Source: Pseudocercospora fijiensis CIRAD86 (Eukaryota > Ascomycota > Dothideomycetes > Mycosphaerellales > Mycosphaerellaceae). From it: DNA of 64,000 bases. Every line of letters starts with the position of its first letter. The stretch's first letter is position 1. Where the stretch lies: NCBI RefSeq assembly GCF_000340215.1, contig NW_006921535.1, positions 1,492,483 to 1,556,482 on the forward strand, given 5' to 3'. This document shows positions 47,196 through 58,263 of this stretch, one piece after another. The notes below the pieces were generated by a model. It saw only the letters and a program-made list of their open reading frames with translations. It did no database searches and had not been told where the DNA came from. The position numbers and the translations under genes are program-made.

Positions 47196-50166
47196 CTTCT
47201 ACGCCCGAGGCCCTCTATAATGTCGTTATAAAGATAATTTAAGGGCAAACTAACCTTCTCCGTTAGAATAGGCGTCGCCTACTAGAGCTAGGAAGTAGTA
47301 GGAACCCTTTGTTCGAAGGGTAGAACGCTACGGCGCACGTAGAACGCTTTAAGGACAACTTAGCCGAGTATAGACTCGAAGAGGAGTCGGACTAGTACAA
47401 GGTCCGGTCCCTTACGAGGACTACTATTACTAAGCTTTACCGAACCCTTAGAACCCTAGTTAGCTACCTAGAAAAGGACGACAAGTCTAATGCCGACTAG
47501 GAGGTCTTTAAGCAGGCCTTTATAAGGGAGTATCGGGATCGCGACAGCCGTCGCATTAAAGGTAGTCGTACGTAGCTTAAGAACCTCTATATAGAGAGGC
47601 GTACCGAAGATAACGACCTAAAGGAGTACGTCCGCGAGTTTGTTAAGTTAGCGGACGGTATCGACTAGTAGGACCTCGAGAATTCTTAGAGAACGAGGCT
47701 ACTCCTTAAAGGGTTGCCGTAGTCTACGGCTAAGCGTATCTTCCGTCGCTATAAGCTTAGCGAAGCTAATCCTAAGACCTTTAGGAAGTATAAAGAGGTC
47801 CTAGAGGCTGTTAAGGACGACATTAATAGCTCCGCCGATATAAAGAAGTTCATTTACGGCGAGGACCGGAATAACCTAGCCTAGGTAAGGAACGATACCT
47901 CGGGAACTAGAGGGCCTAAGTTTCTTCCTAAATCGCAAAGTAGTCCTAGTACCGTAACTCCTACCGTTACTAAGCATTCTTAGGACGTTGCGGACTTAGC
48001 TAAATCCCTAGCCTAGCTCAACCTTAATACGAAAGCACTATAGCGAGTTAGGGAGGTTATTAATACTAGTATACTAAAGGATATACTACCGGTCTACTAG
48101 ATTTCCGATCCTAACTACCCTAAGGCCCCTTTAGTTAACGTCTACGCTATACGAAAGATCTATTCTAACTTGGATAGCAAGTGCTAGATATACGGCGGTT
48201 TCAAATATGTTTAATTAGACTGCCCTATCTAGAAAGAGCTTCTTAAGAGGAAGCTCGTTATATAAGTAAATAGTCGGTTCTACTATACCGATACCGGCGA
48301 TAAGATTAACTTCGAGTAGGATCGCAGAGCTCCGAAGCTGCCTTAACTTAGGAGTCTTCTAGAGAAGAAGTATAGTAGCAAGATCGAGTTTAAGGACACT
48401 AGGAATAGTACCCTCGCCGCTATTGCTAAACGAGAAACTTAGAAGGTTAGGGCAAAACAGGTTGAGGAGCGGAGTAGTAATAGTACTACTAAGCCTATTA
48501 AAGTCAACTTTGTGTCTTAGGATCCGGACGCAGTTACTAATGTTTACGCGGTTACTAAGAATAGTATAGATATCTACGCTGCTATACGGTCTTAGACCTA
48601 GTCCTAAAGCAAGGGTAAGAACCCTTAGAACCCTACTCGCCCTAGTGCGGCAGCCCCTACTAGGGTACTAAAGAACAAGGCGGCCGATAAGGCTAAGTAA
48701 TAGCGCGAGTTAACCGCAAAAACTAAGACTCTCTAGACAGCTATAGACCGTACTACCCGATCTAGTACTATACCTAGCACCGCACCTAGTACCCTACCTA
48801 TAGAAAGCCTAGTCGTCCTAGAGACTCTAGAGGTCGATATAGAGGATGTTGCTACCGACATTAGTAGTACCCTAGGTCTAGCTAACCCGCCGGCCTATAA
48901 ACGAAAGTTAGCCGACCTAAAGAGCTTTCGCTTTAATAGGTATATAAAGAAGTATAGTACCGGGCCTACTAACTCTTACGATATAAAGGCAAATGCTCTC
49001 TTCTAGGCTTTATAGTTCCTAGACCTTAAGTCTAACGTGTCTATAGGAGAGCTTCTAGTATACGGTTTACCTACTAACCTGTTCTAGAGCCGGATTCCTA
49101 ACGATGCTACCTTTATAAAAGACCTTGCAGCCCTCCGACGTAAACAGAGGCGAGAGGACTATATCGACGTCTCTTCCCTATAGTTCCTTCCTAAATTTTT
49201 AGGGGCCTAGGAGTTAGCAGAAGGCGAATTAGTAACCTACGAGAGCTAGGAGACTATCGATAATGCTAACGAAGAGGGGATTAAGGAGATAGGCCGAGGG
49301 GATAATAATAATACCGACCCTGCTTCGGTTTTAGTTTCTATTAAGGCTGTCCGATTTACTAGCTAACAAATCGGTCGAGTAGGACCTCCTCGACCTAAGG
49401 AACTTTACTCTATCCCTAATAATGTAGACCTTTCCGCAGTTACCCGTTCCTTTGCCGTCGTTCCCGCTATCTATATCTAAGTTACTATCGGAAGCTATAG
49501 TTAGCAGTTGCTAGCAATGCTTAATAATAGTTCAGAGTCACTTATTATAAGTAAGCGCTAGGCTAAACAGCTCCGACTGCTAATAAACAGAGATATTTCC
49601 CTTAGTATATAGGGAGTAAATAGGGAGGTTGCGCTAGTAGGTGCCTGCTATAATGTTATAGTAGACGCTTTCGGCATATGCTTTTCCTTTACCTTCTAGA
49701 TTGCCGCTAACCCGAATACGCTAATTATTCTAGGTCGACTATAGTCTCGCATAACCCGGGGTATCTAGCGCAACTGCGACGATAGCTCCTAGGAAGGAAC
49801 TATCGCTAACTAGAAGGGTAACCGAGTCGTATTTACTAGTTATATCGGAAACACTAGCTACAAGTCCTATAAGGATATCCTTGCTACTTCTAAGCGCTCT
49901 TCGGGAAACGTTATAGCGCGGTTGTAAGACCGGCAATCTACGCTATAAGTCAATATAGCTTAAATAGATTATATCTAGAGGTACGCCGCTCCGTACGACA
50001 AGGCTAGTTTCTAGGCTCTATACTAAGGAGACGAATGCTCGAAGCGATAGCGAGCATAATAGTGCAACGACTACCTAGTATACGAATCTCGGTAATAATA
50101 CTGTCGTAGGCATTGCCGCCGGAAGCGGATCTACCCGAATCCGAACTAACTAATTAGAACGCCGAG

Positions 50167-50193
50167 CTAATGCTACCCCGGGGGTGTTATTAG
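50167..50193. repeat. 27-bp GC-centred palindrome, copy 4, at the gag/pol junction
   Basis: CTAATGCTACCCC-G-GGGGTGTTATTAG. The gag-frame TAA (50168-50170) overlaps an ATG (50170-50172) that opens the pol frame. Confidence 0.85.
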
Positions 50194-53100
50194 GAATCTA
50201 ACGTTTTCGCCGGAATTATAAATTAGGATCACTAGCTATATACCTACCGACTTAAGGAGACTTCTAATAAAGTTTACGCGCTATTCTATTGCGCCAATCT
50301 CCGGGCCTAACGTTAAAGAGAGAGAGCTCGGGTATTACGAGCGGTTAGTATATATACCCTATATAAGAGGGTAGCTAATAAGATTAAGCCCGTAAAAGGC
50401 AGCGTATATATAACCGATAGGTCTAATCCTAGCGGAAATCCTAACTAGCGATAAAAGTGCCTTAACCGCGAAGCGATATTAACACCTAGGGATAGTCTAT
50501 ACGACTAGAGGTACATTACTAAAAAGTTCTCCGCTATTCCTAGGGGATCGAGGCTAACGCCGGAGAGACTAGCGAATATCAAATCTAGTATCGAGCTTTC
50601 GGATCTCGAACTAGATTTGCTATACGAGCTTCTATACAACCGCGAAGCCGTATTAGTATATAACTTTACGCATCTAGGCAGGATTAACCCGGAGGTTGCC
50701 TCTCTATAGAGGATCCGAACGATCGAGTATAAGCCTTAGGCTTACCTAGGGTTTAAGCTAAACCTAAGCCTAAGAGGTGTAGTTAAGGACATAATACGGC
50801 AGCGTATAAAGGCTAGTACCTTAGAGCCTTCCTATGCCTCGTATCGCAACCTATACTTCCTAGTTTAGAAGAAGACAGCTCCTAGGGAACTAAAGAAGTA
50901 CCGTCTAATTAACGCTATACAAAAGTTTAACGCAGTTACGATTAGAGATGCTAACCTCCCTCCGGAGACTAATAGGTTCTCGGAAGCTTTTGCTAACTAT
51001 ATTATAGCCTTACTAGTTAATGTTTTCTCGGGCTACGACTAGATCCCTCTCTATCCTAATAGCCGCGACCTTACTAGTTTCGAGATACCTCTTAGGCTGT
51101 ATAGACAAACTACCCTTCTATAAGGGGCAACTAACTCCGTAGCCTAGTTCGTTCGCATTATAAACTAAGTCCTCGCGGCCTATATCTCCTATATAGCGAT
51201 GCCTTTCCTTAACGACATTAGCATTAAGGGCCCTAAAACTAGGTACGACAATAAAGAAGTAGAGCCTAGCATCTGTAGGTTCTTTCTCGAACACATTTAG
51301 AACCTCGATAGTGTCCTCTACGACCTAGAGCGAGCTAACCTAACGGTATATAGGGAGAAGCTTTAGCTCCTATGTAAACGAATAAACATTGTCGGGTTTG
51401 TAACTAATAAGAACGGCCGCTATCCTAACAATACACGGGTCCTAAAGATTGTATCCTAGCCCGACCCTACCTACTAGAAAGATGTCCGGATCTAGCTTAG
51501 AGTAGTCTCCTACTTCCGTATCTAGGTCGAAAACTTTGCGTTAGTATACAAGCCTCTATACGTCTTGCTTAAGAAGGATGCAGAGTTTAAATAGACCTCC
51601 GTTTACTAAGCCGCTAAGGACAAGGTTACTAAGGCACTTGTTAGCGCGCCTGCGCTTACCTCTATTAACTACTCGGAAGGCGCAGGTCTACTAATTGTTG
51701 CTATCGACTCGAGCGGGGAAGGCTACGGCGAGATACTAATATAGTGTAATCGTAAGGAGCCCTCCTTACGTTACCCTATCCGGTACGAGTCCGGTCTATA
51801 GAAACCTATCGAGGCCCGATACGATACTAGTAAGCGAGAGTGCCTTAGTGTCTATAAGGCTCTTAAGAAGTTCCGACCTTAGCTCTTTAGAGTGTTCTTT
51901 CGCCTAGAAGTCGACGCTTAGACACTAGTCTATTAACTTAACCGTATAGCCTCCGACCTGCCTAACTCTACGATAGCTCGGTAGGTTGCCTAGATCTATT
52001 TATTTAATTTCGACGTCTTCTATATTCCTAGCAAGAAGTACACTAGACCGGATAGCCTTTCTGGAAGGCCTGCTATAGAAGAGGATATCGCCGAGATAAT
52101 AGAAGAAGAGGATGTCGACGCGGTTATTAACCGCACCTTCTTTACTACCTTCTATATTAATACTATGCCGGTAATTACTAGGCCTACTGCCGACGACTAA
52201 CCTAGTAACTAGCCTAACGAAGACCCTACTACTAACGACGAGGGCTAGGACGATGCTAAGGCGGGCGAACTAGGTAGGGATAATATCCTTAATAGGGTCT
52301 ACTCTAACGACTCCTATAATATCGCCTACTTCCTTACCTATACGAAGAGAGCTCCCGGTCTATTAAAGAGTTAATACCGTCGTATTATTCGCTATTCTCG
52401 GAGATTCCTTATTAAGGATCGCATCCTTTAGCGATAGGCTATAGTTAATATACCGCTCTAGCGTATTATTAACGATCTAGTAGCCCGATAAGAAATCCTT
52501 CGTTCCGTTTACGATAAGCTCGGCTACCGGGCGGCGGAGGGCACCTTCGATGTCCTTCGTCGTCGGTACTAGTAGAACGGTATATAGGCCGATATCTCCC
52601 GCTACTATAAGAGCTATCCTAAGTGCAACTTTAGGAACAGCTACCGGCGTCTAGGAGAGCTACGTATCCCTACTACCTAGTTAGTTAGAGAGCGGTAGTA
52701 TAGCGATAGGGTCTATCTTAGCCGCAATAATAGCCTATATATTATTCGAGAGGGTCTTTCTCGATAGCCGGAGGCCTATTATTTCTATAAAGGTTGCAGT
52801 ACTATTAATGCCCGTAATATAGCTACCTTCCTATTTAAGGATCTGTTTTGCCGCTAGGGAATACCTTACGAGGTTATCTTAGACAACGCTACGAACAATA
52901 TAGCTAAGGAGGTTTAAGCGCTACTTGTTTCGTACGGGGCGAAAAACGTTCGTATCTCCCCGTACTATCCCTAATCGAATGCTATTGTTAAGCGCGGCTA
53001 TCGGTCGTTGATTAATGCCCTATCTAAGATAACTAATAGTAGCGATAGATTAGTTCTTATTTCTACCCGCGTTCTAGCCCTTCTCTAGGCGGACCGAACT

Positions 53101-53910
53101 ACTATTATCGATACGACTAGACTTATACCGGCGGAACTTATAATTAGGAGGGACGCCGTTCTTCCTATTAAATTGTCCTACCGCATGTACGGCGTTTACG
53201 ATTAGGGGTCTGTTCGTACTAGGGCAGATCTTCTTGCCCTACGGGCTAAGGCTCTTAAGGATATAACTACGACTTCTTAGGAGGGTCTTACTCGATAACG
53301 TCGCCTTCGGGAGGAAGCTAAGCAGTATTTTAATAACTATAATACTGTTGATTAGGAACCTCTAAAGGTTAGCGATATAGTCCTTCTATACCGGTCCGAA
53401 CTAGAGTATAGTTACTCCTATAAGCTAGCCTTTAAGTAGAAGGGTCCTTATAGAGTAAAGGAGGTCCTTTACTCGGGTTCCGTATACCTCCTTTAGGAGC
53501 TAGATAGTGCTACTTTAAAGTACTCTTACCTTCGGGCTAATCTAAAGAAGATCGTTAAGTTACGCGAACCTGCCCGCCCTCCGCCGACCGAGGAGGAAGT
53601 TAGTGCCTCTATAGACCCTCTGCCGTCCTTAGATGCCTATCGGGAGGAGGATCCTACCGCTATTATAGATCCTGTTCTGCCTAAGAACTATGCCTATCCC
53701 TAGATTCGCCTTAGTAAGCTATTAGGAATAACTTAAGAACAAAGGGAGGGTTATATAAGGATTAACTATATATAGAGCGTTTCCGATATTAATTCCGATT
53801 CTAATAGTAAACTAGACTTCTAGCTATCTAACTCTAACTCCGAGGAACCTAACTAGTCTAGCGATAAAGACCGCCTAGAATTATAGCTAGACGACCCTAA
53901 GACTAAATAA
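50170..53910 (+). pseudogene. Pol relic of giant element 3 (RT, RNase H, integrase)
   Basis: One frame runs from the ATG in the palindrome to TAA 53908-53910, which may itself be a RIP-altered Gln. RT motifs: KKYRLINAIQKFNAVTIRD, VFSGYDQ-like, FLNDISIKGPKT for the catalytic Y/F-x-DD. RNase H follows at about 51600-52000. A integrase with a zinc-binding-like N-terminus and core carries VILDNATNN and SPYYPQSNAI-type motifs (52850-53000). A basic C-terminal domain ends the protein. No chromodomain is seen, unlike elements 1 and 2. Stops are confined to Gln/Trp sites. Confidence 0.82.
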
Positions 53911-54176
53911 TTGCTTGCTCTTCCTTGCCTCTACCTACCTCTACTACGTTGCTTCCTTACTCTTATCGATCGTTCTCCGCGCTATTAATACAGTGCCGCC
54001 CTATACCTTTAGTCCTTACCTATTGTCTGTTCCTACTAATGTTTACGCTCTCGTTTATTGCTTTTAGTTTATCCTATTATTGTCTTTTACTTTTGCCTTT
54101 ACCTTCGATTGATATTGCTATAACTTTATTCCTTCGCTCTTGTTTCCTTAGATAGAACTATACGAGGCGCGTTTTC

Positions 54177-54203
54177 CTAATAATACCCCGGGGGTAGTAT
54201 TAG
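54177..54203. repeat. 27-bp GC-centred palindrome, copy 5
   Basis: CTAATAATACCCC-G-GGGGTAGTATTAG, about 270 bp after the pol stop. Confidence 0.85.
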
Positions 54204-54605
54204 GAAGATAGCCGAACCTAGCCCCTCTACCCTTCTAGGACTACTTCCCTCTAGATTCCTAGACTCTAGCAACCTTCCTTAAGTAATAACGACAATAAGA
54301 TACTCTGCTAGAGGATGTTCCTGCCCTAATTAGTACTAGCTACGCGGGACACTAAGAAAGGGAGGATCCCTCTCCCTTCCTAGCTCTTAGATAGACGTAG
54401 CAACCTAGGCCTATAGCCTCTAAGAATAGGGACCTTAGGCCGCTAAGCTTAGTGTCTAGAAGAAAGAAGAACGTACGGGCTACGTTCACATACCTGCTAC
54501 TATAAAAGGTAATGCTATATCTATAACGATAGTGCTAGGGGCTAATATAAGCTACGCTAGGCCTAGGCGATTTGCTCTTAGTTACCGAGCATCTCTAGAG
54601 AAAAG

Positions 54606-54632
54606 CTAATACTACCCTAGGGGTATTATTAG
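54606..54632. repeat. 27-bp GC-centred palindrome, copy 6
   Basis: CTAATACTACCCT and GGGGTATTATTAG arms, 425 bp before the ORF3 ATG. Confidence 0.8.
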
Positions 54633-54799
54633 TCCCGCTAGCCTTACTACTATAGATTACTACTAGGTACTCGAACTAACTAGTTACATTTCGAGTACGC
54701 GGGAATCTACGAAAGCTAGAGGTTAACAAAAGCGCGTAGTCGCTACTAGCAATTAGCTAGATCGATTGTTAAACTTTAGCCGCCCTACTAATAAAGGAG

Positions 54800-55056
54800 T
54801 CTCGTATATAGCTTTACTTTTTAGGGTCTATATATAATCGTTATCCGTTTGCTTTACCGGAATATACGGACTACGCTACCTTCGCACCCTATTTAAGGCG
54901 AGCTTTCTAAGCTCTTTCTTCTACTCGAATACTAACTAACTTACTACCGCCTACCCCCTCCCCCTCCTTCTATCTAAACCCTTTAATTATTATTAACAAG
55001 CTACGAACGTTTTTATAAAACTCGTTACTAACTCCTTTCTGCTCCGGTCGACTAAG
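54800..55056 (+). promoter_or_regulatory. Putative internal promoter of ORF3
   Basis: TATA-like CTATTTAAGG at about 54890, then a long pyrimidine tract (CCTACCCCCTCCCCCTCC, about 54950-54970) and an AT-rich leader to the ATG at 55057. CT-rich tracts before the start are typical of strong fungal promoters. Confidence 0.4.
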
Positions 55057-57795
55057 ATGTCTTCCGGCGCCCTAAATCCGCTAGGCGCTAGTAGCAGTAG
55101 CAACCTACTAGCCCTAAACCTAGGCGTACTAGTCCCGATCGAAGCCCTATCCGACAGCGCCTTAGCTGCTGTAACTAGCCTCGAGCACTGCTTCTAGATC
55201 GTTACCGCCCTTAAAGACCCTTAAGAGAAGATCTAGAACGCTCGTACCCTACTACGCGTTATTAATAGGAACATTAAGAAGGCTACTATCTTAGTTACGT
55301 ACGGTATAAACAACTTGCGTTAGTCTATCGGTAAGCGTGTCTTTAAGCGCGAGGTTCTTAACGATATAGATATCGAATAAGCCTTTCCTATCGTCTATAG
55401 CCTCGAGACGGCCGGCACCTAGATTCGCTTACGCTTTAAGACCCTCGACTAGGCCTTCGAATATTAGGGAGGACTAAGCAGTCTTCCTAAGAGCCTTATT
55501 AATTTCGCCTACGGTAGATAAGAGCGTACTAAGTAGGTCTCTTCGTTCGTTAACAAGTACAAGGTCCGTTGTTAAGGCGCCGAGCACCTTTCCCGTACTA
55601 TAATCTATCGTATATCTACCGCTAGTAAGAAGGTAGGCAAGCAGTTACTTAACTTGTCCTTTACGCTTAACGACTTTACGACATCCTATTAGAAGAAGCA
55701 CTACGATGCGATTATCTAGGTCGATCTTAACGTATAGACAACTAAGGATCTACTAAAAGAGAAGGGCTATCGTATTAATAGTATAGGTTTTATTGTCGAA
55801 GGTTAAGAGGCTCCTATCGTTAATGTCCTTAAACGTAAGGCTCTTCGCCTAGAAACAGAGGCCGATACGGCTACTAGTCTCGCGCTCGCTACGGAGATAT
55901 AGGCTTAAGACCGTCGCTCGACCCGCAACCGTAAGGTCCCTTAGGAAGTTAAGGACGAGCGCGCTAAGGCCGAAGCAGCGCGCAAGAAGGCATTATATAC
56001 TCGCTAGGCCCTCCGTAAGGCTACTAAGAAGTATAGCGCCCCTTCTAGTACTAACTATAGTACTAACTATAGTAACTCGGATGTTAATATACTAGATATA
56101 CTACTAGAAGATGTCTCCTCCGAAGGCTCCTTTAGCGAGCGTAGAGATAGAGGGCTCTCGCCGATCCTATTAACTAAGAATATCTATAGTTCTTGTAAGG
56201 GCGACTCTATTACGTACCTTATTACTAAGATCGATATAGTTCCTAAAGCCGTAATAGGCGAAGCTCCTACTGCCCTCTCTATCTATTAATAGCTCGACGA
56301 CCTTAGTAAGCTAGAAGAAGAGCTGTTCTCTATATATGCTAACTATATTAAGAAGGCCGCTAAGGTCTATAGTCTCTATACTAGTGCTAAGGCGAGTGTC
56401 CTCGTCGGTCGCCTATTAAAGATTAGTCGCAAGGTTCCTAATTAAGACGCCTTCGCTGCCCTTAAAGCTAATTAGGCCTATACTAACTAGTTTCCTAGAC
56501 GCCCTATTGCCGCCCCGATATCTCTAGGACTCTACGCGTTCAACCCTACTAGTACTATTACTCGCGCCCTTACGCTAATAGATCGCTAGAGCAAGTTCGT
56601 TACCGGCATCCTTAGCTAAGGCACTTCCTTCGACCGCTTTCGCTAGACTAGTAATACTATCTTCCCTTAAGTCTTTAGCTAGTTGCAAGAGCCTCGTAGA
56701 GCATATCTTCCTTTCCTTATCGACCTAATATAGGAGGAGTTTGAAATATACCTTTAGTATATACGTACGATGCCTAAGTCTAAGTAGGAAGGCCGCAATA
56801 CCCTTTAAACTTATAGTGTAAGCAACTAAATCGTCCGCTAGCACCCTACCCTATAGCTCTTAGCTATCGCCCTTCGACCTAATTACGTATACGAGCTTAT
56901 CTCCGTCCCTAAGCCTACTAAGTTCTTTAAGGTTAGCGGTACTTACGAGAACTGTCCTTCTAAGGAGTCTGCTCGTCTCGGACAAGATATAGTTAAGCTC
57001 GTAGCTAGCGAGAGTGCTAGTTACCTACGCATTAAGGTCTGCCTTATATCTAAGGATAAGACTAGCTGCTCTACTATTGTCGAAGGCATATATTAGCCCG
57101 AGGTCTTTGCGAACTAGGTTAAGAAGCTTAAGGCTCGTAGCCTAGTCCTACTAACTAAGATCAGTAAGCTTACTAACAAGCACCTTACCGACGACGACCT
57201 CGACTATATGTTCGATAGTTAGCCTAATAGTAAGGGGCGTAAAGCGGAGTAGATCCTCAACCCTCTAAAGGAGTGCGAGGTCTCTATTTAGATACTATAC
57301 CTACTATATAGTAATCTAAAGACTAAGAGCAACCGTATATTAATTAACCTAGGCTACTCTCGCGTTATTAACGGCACTAAGGTTAAGGGCTATAAGAACT
57401 TAATAGTCTCTTAGGTTGCTAAAGCGCACTGCAATCTAACCGCCCTCCTAGCCTCTAACTCCTTCGTACTATTCGCTTTCTCTGCGGCTATCTTAGTCGA
57501 AGGCCTCGGCTATATCTCCGACGCTCTAGTTAGTAGGATTCCTTAGTTAAGTTACGTTATTTAGAACGAAGTTAAACAGATCCTCTAGCTTAATAACGAG
57601 GGACTAAAGGAATATCTATATAATTAGGAGAAAGCTACGACGGAAAAGGCTATTAACCTCCTCGTTAATTAAGCTTTCTACGAGGGATAGTACTTCGGTA
57701 CTAATAGCTTTAACGCGTACAGAGGAGATTTCGAGAGCCGACTAGCAGATAAGGTTATTGCTAGTAAGGATTACGGCGCGTTAAAGCAACAGTAA
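55057..57795 (+). pseudogene. ORF3 of giant element 3: 913-codon relic of unknown function
   Basis: From ATG 55057 to TAA 57793-57795 one frame holds with no indel; internal stops are all TAG/TAA at likely Gln/Trp sites, so the parent protein was 912 residues. It starts SSGALNPLGASSSS. There is an alpha-rich first third, a charged coiled stretch (NRKVPQEVKDERAKAEAARK, near codons 290-320), a Ser/Asn-rich linker (about 56040-56110), and a second mostly helical half. No transmembrane helix, zinc finger or protease, RT or envelope motif is seen. It lies between pol and the purine tract, so it belongs to the element. Extra ORFs here in other LTR elements include env-like and antisense genes, but this one is neither recognisably. 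RIP prevents naming a fold. Confidence 0.75.
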
Positions 57796-57980
57796 GTCTG
57801 TATAGTGTTGCTTAGGAAGTTGTTTTTATATAATTATAGTATCTAGGATTAATGCTACCCTAGGGGTATTATTACGGAGTTCTAAGAATAGCCTTAGCTA
57901 AGAACGCTAAGGATGCATATATGTTTGTTTTAAGCGCGCAATATAAAGCGTGTCTAGTTAGATACGAAGAAAGGGAGGGA
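57796..57980 (+). other. 3' leader of giant element 3 with polypurine tract
   Basis: Holds palindrome copy 7 (57849-57875) and the purine tract ending at 57980. Confidence 0.7.
57849..57875. repeat. 27-bp GC-centred palindrome, copy 7
   Basis: TTAATGCTACCCT and GGGGTATTATTAC arms, 54 bp after the ORF3 stop. Confidence 0.78.
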
Positions 57981-58259
57981 TATTAGCTAGTAACCGGCCC
58001 TATACCTATAGGCCAGTTTTAAGCCTATATAAGAGGCCTCCTTCTACATTGTAGATAGAGCATTAACCTCGTATAGCACATTGTTTATATTACACTTCTA
58101 TAATGCCTATGTTATAGGGCTCTAGTTATTAGCCTAAGCGACAGTCTCGTTATCCTATCTTGCTAAACATAGCTGCCTATATTGCTATAGGTTATGTTAC
58201 CCTCGGTAGCCTATACTATTGCTACAAGTAGTAGTAGTAGTATTAGTTTCCGTCCTTTA
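57981..58259 (+). repeat. 3' LTR of giant element 3
   Basis: 279 bp, paired with 38792-39070, followed by CTAT. Confidence 0.9.
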
Positions 58260-58263
58260 CTAT

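Larger units (their letters stand above)
39860..50170 (+). pseudogene. Gag/protease relic of giant element 3, interrupted by element 2
   Basis: The first part (about 39860-40014) reads SSSSSENEHYELAES and continues in the same sense after the nested element at 47201. The downstream frame can be followed to TAA 50168-50170 with only TAG/TAA stops. A capsid-like retrotransposon gag block lies at about 47340-47870. A Lys/Asn-rich linker follows, then a possible retropepsin region near 49470-49740 and a basic Cys/His cluster (YCRRHCRRKR) just before the end. The stop overlaps the palindrome at the pol junction. Confidence 0.65.
53911..54780 (+). other. Spacer between pol and ORF3 of the giant element
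   Basis: Contains two palindrome copies (54177-54203 and 54606-54632). A frame starting in the first can be read to the second with only TAG/TAA stops, but such readings are common in RIP DNA and I do not call it. Confidence 0.55.
38792..58259 (+). mobile_element. Giant LTR retrotransposon (element 3) with a third ORF, containing nested element 2
   Basis: LTRs are 279 bp each (38792-39070 and 57981-58259), flanked by CTAT. A primer-site candidate (TTAGAGCCGAAGG) follows the 5' LTR and a purine tract (GAAGAAAGGGAGGGA) precedes the 3' LTR. Without the nested 7,181-bp element and its 5-bp duplication it is 12,282 bp, long for a fungal gypsy element. Three ORF relics lie in order: gag, pol and an unrelated 913-codon ORF3. 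All carry RIP stops. Confidence 0.9.

Noticed and set aside
54180..54606. An extra ORF between two palindrome copies in the giant element
   Set aside because: It is readable only by ignoring many TAG/TAA, which any frame in RIP DNA allows, and has no motif or conserved boundary.
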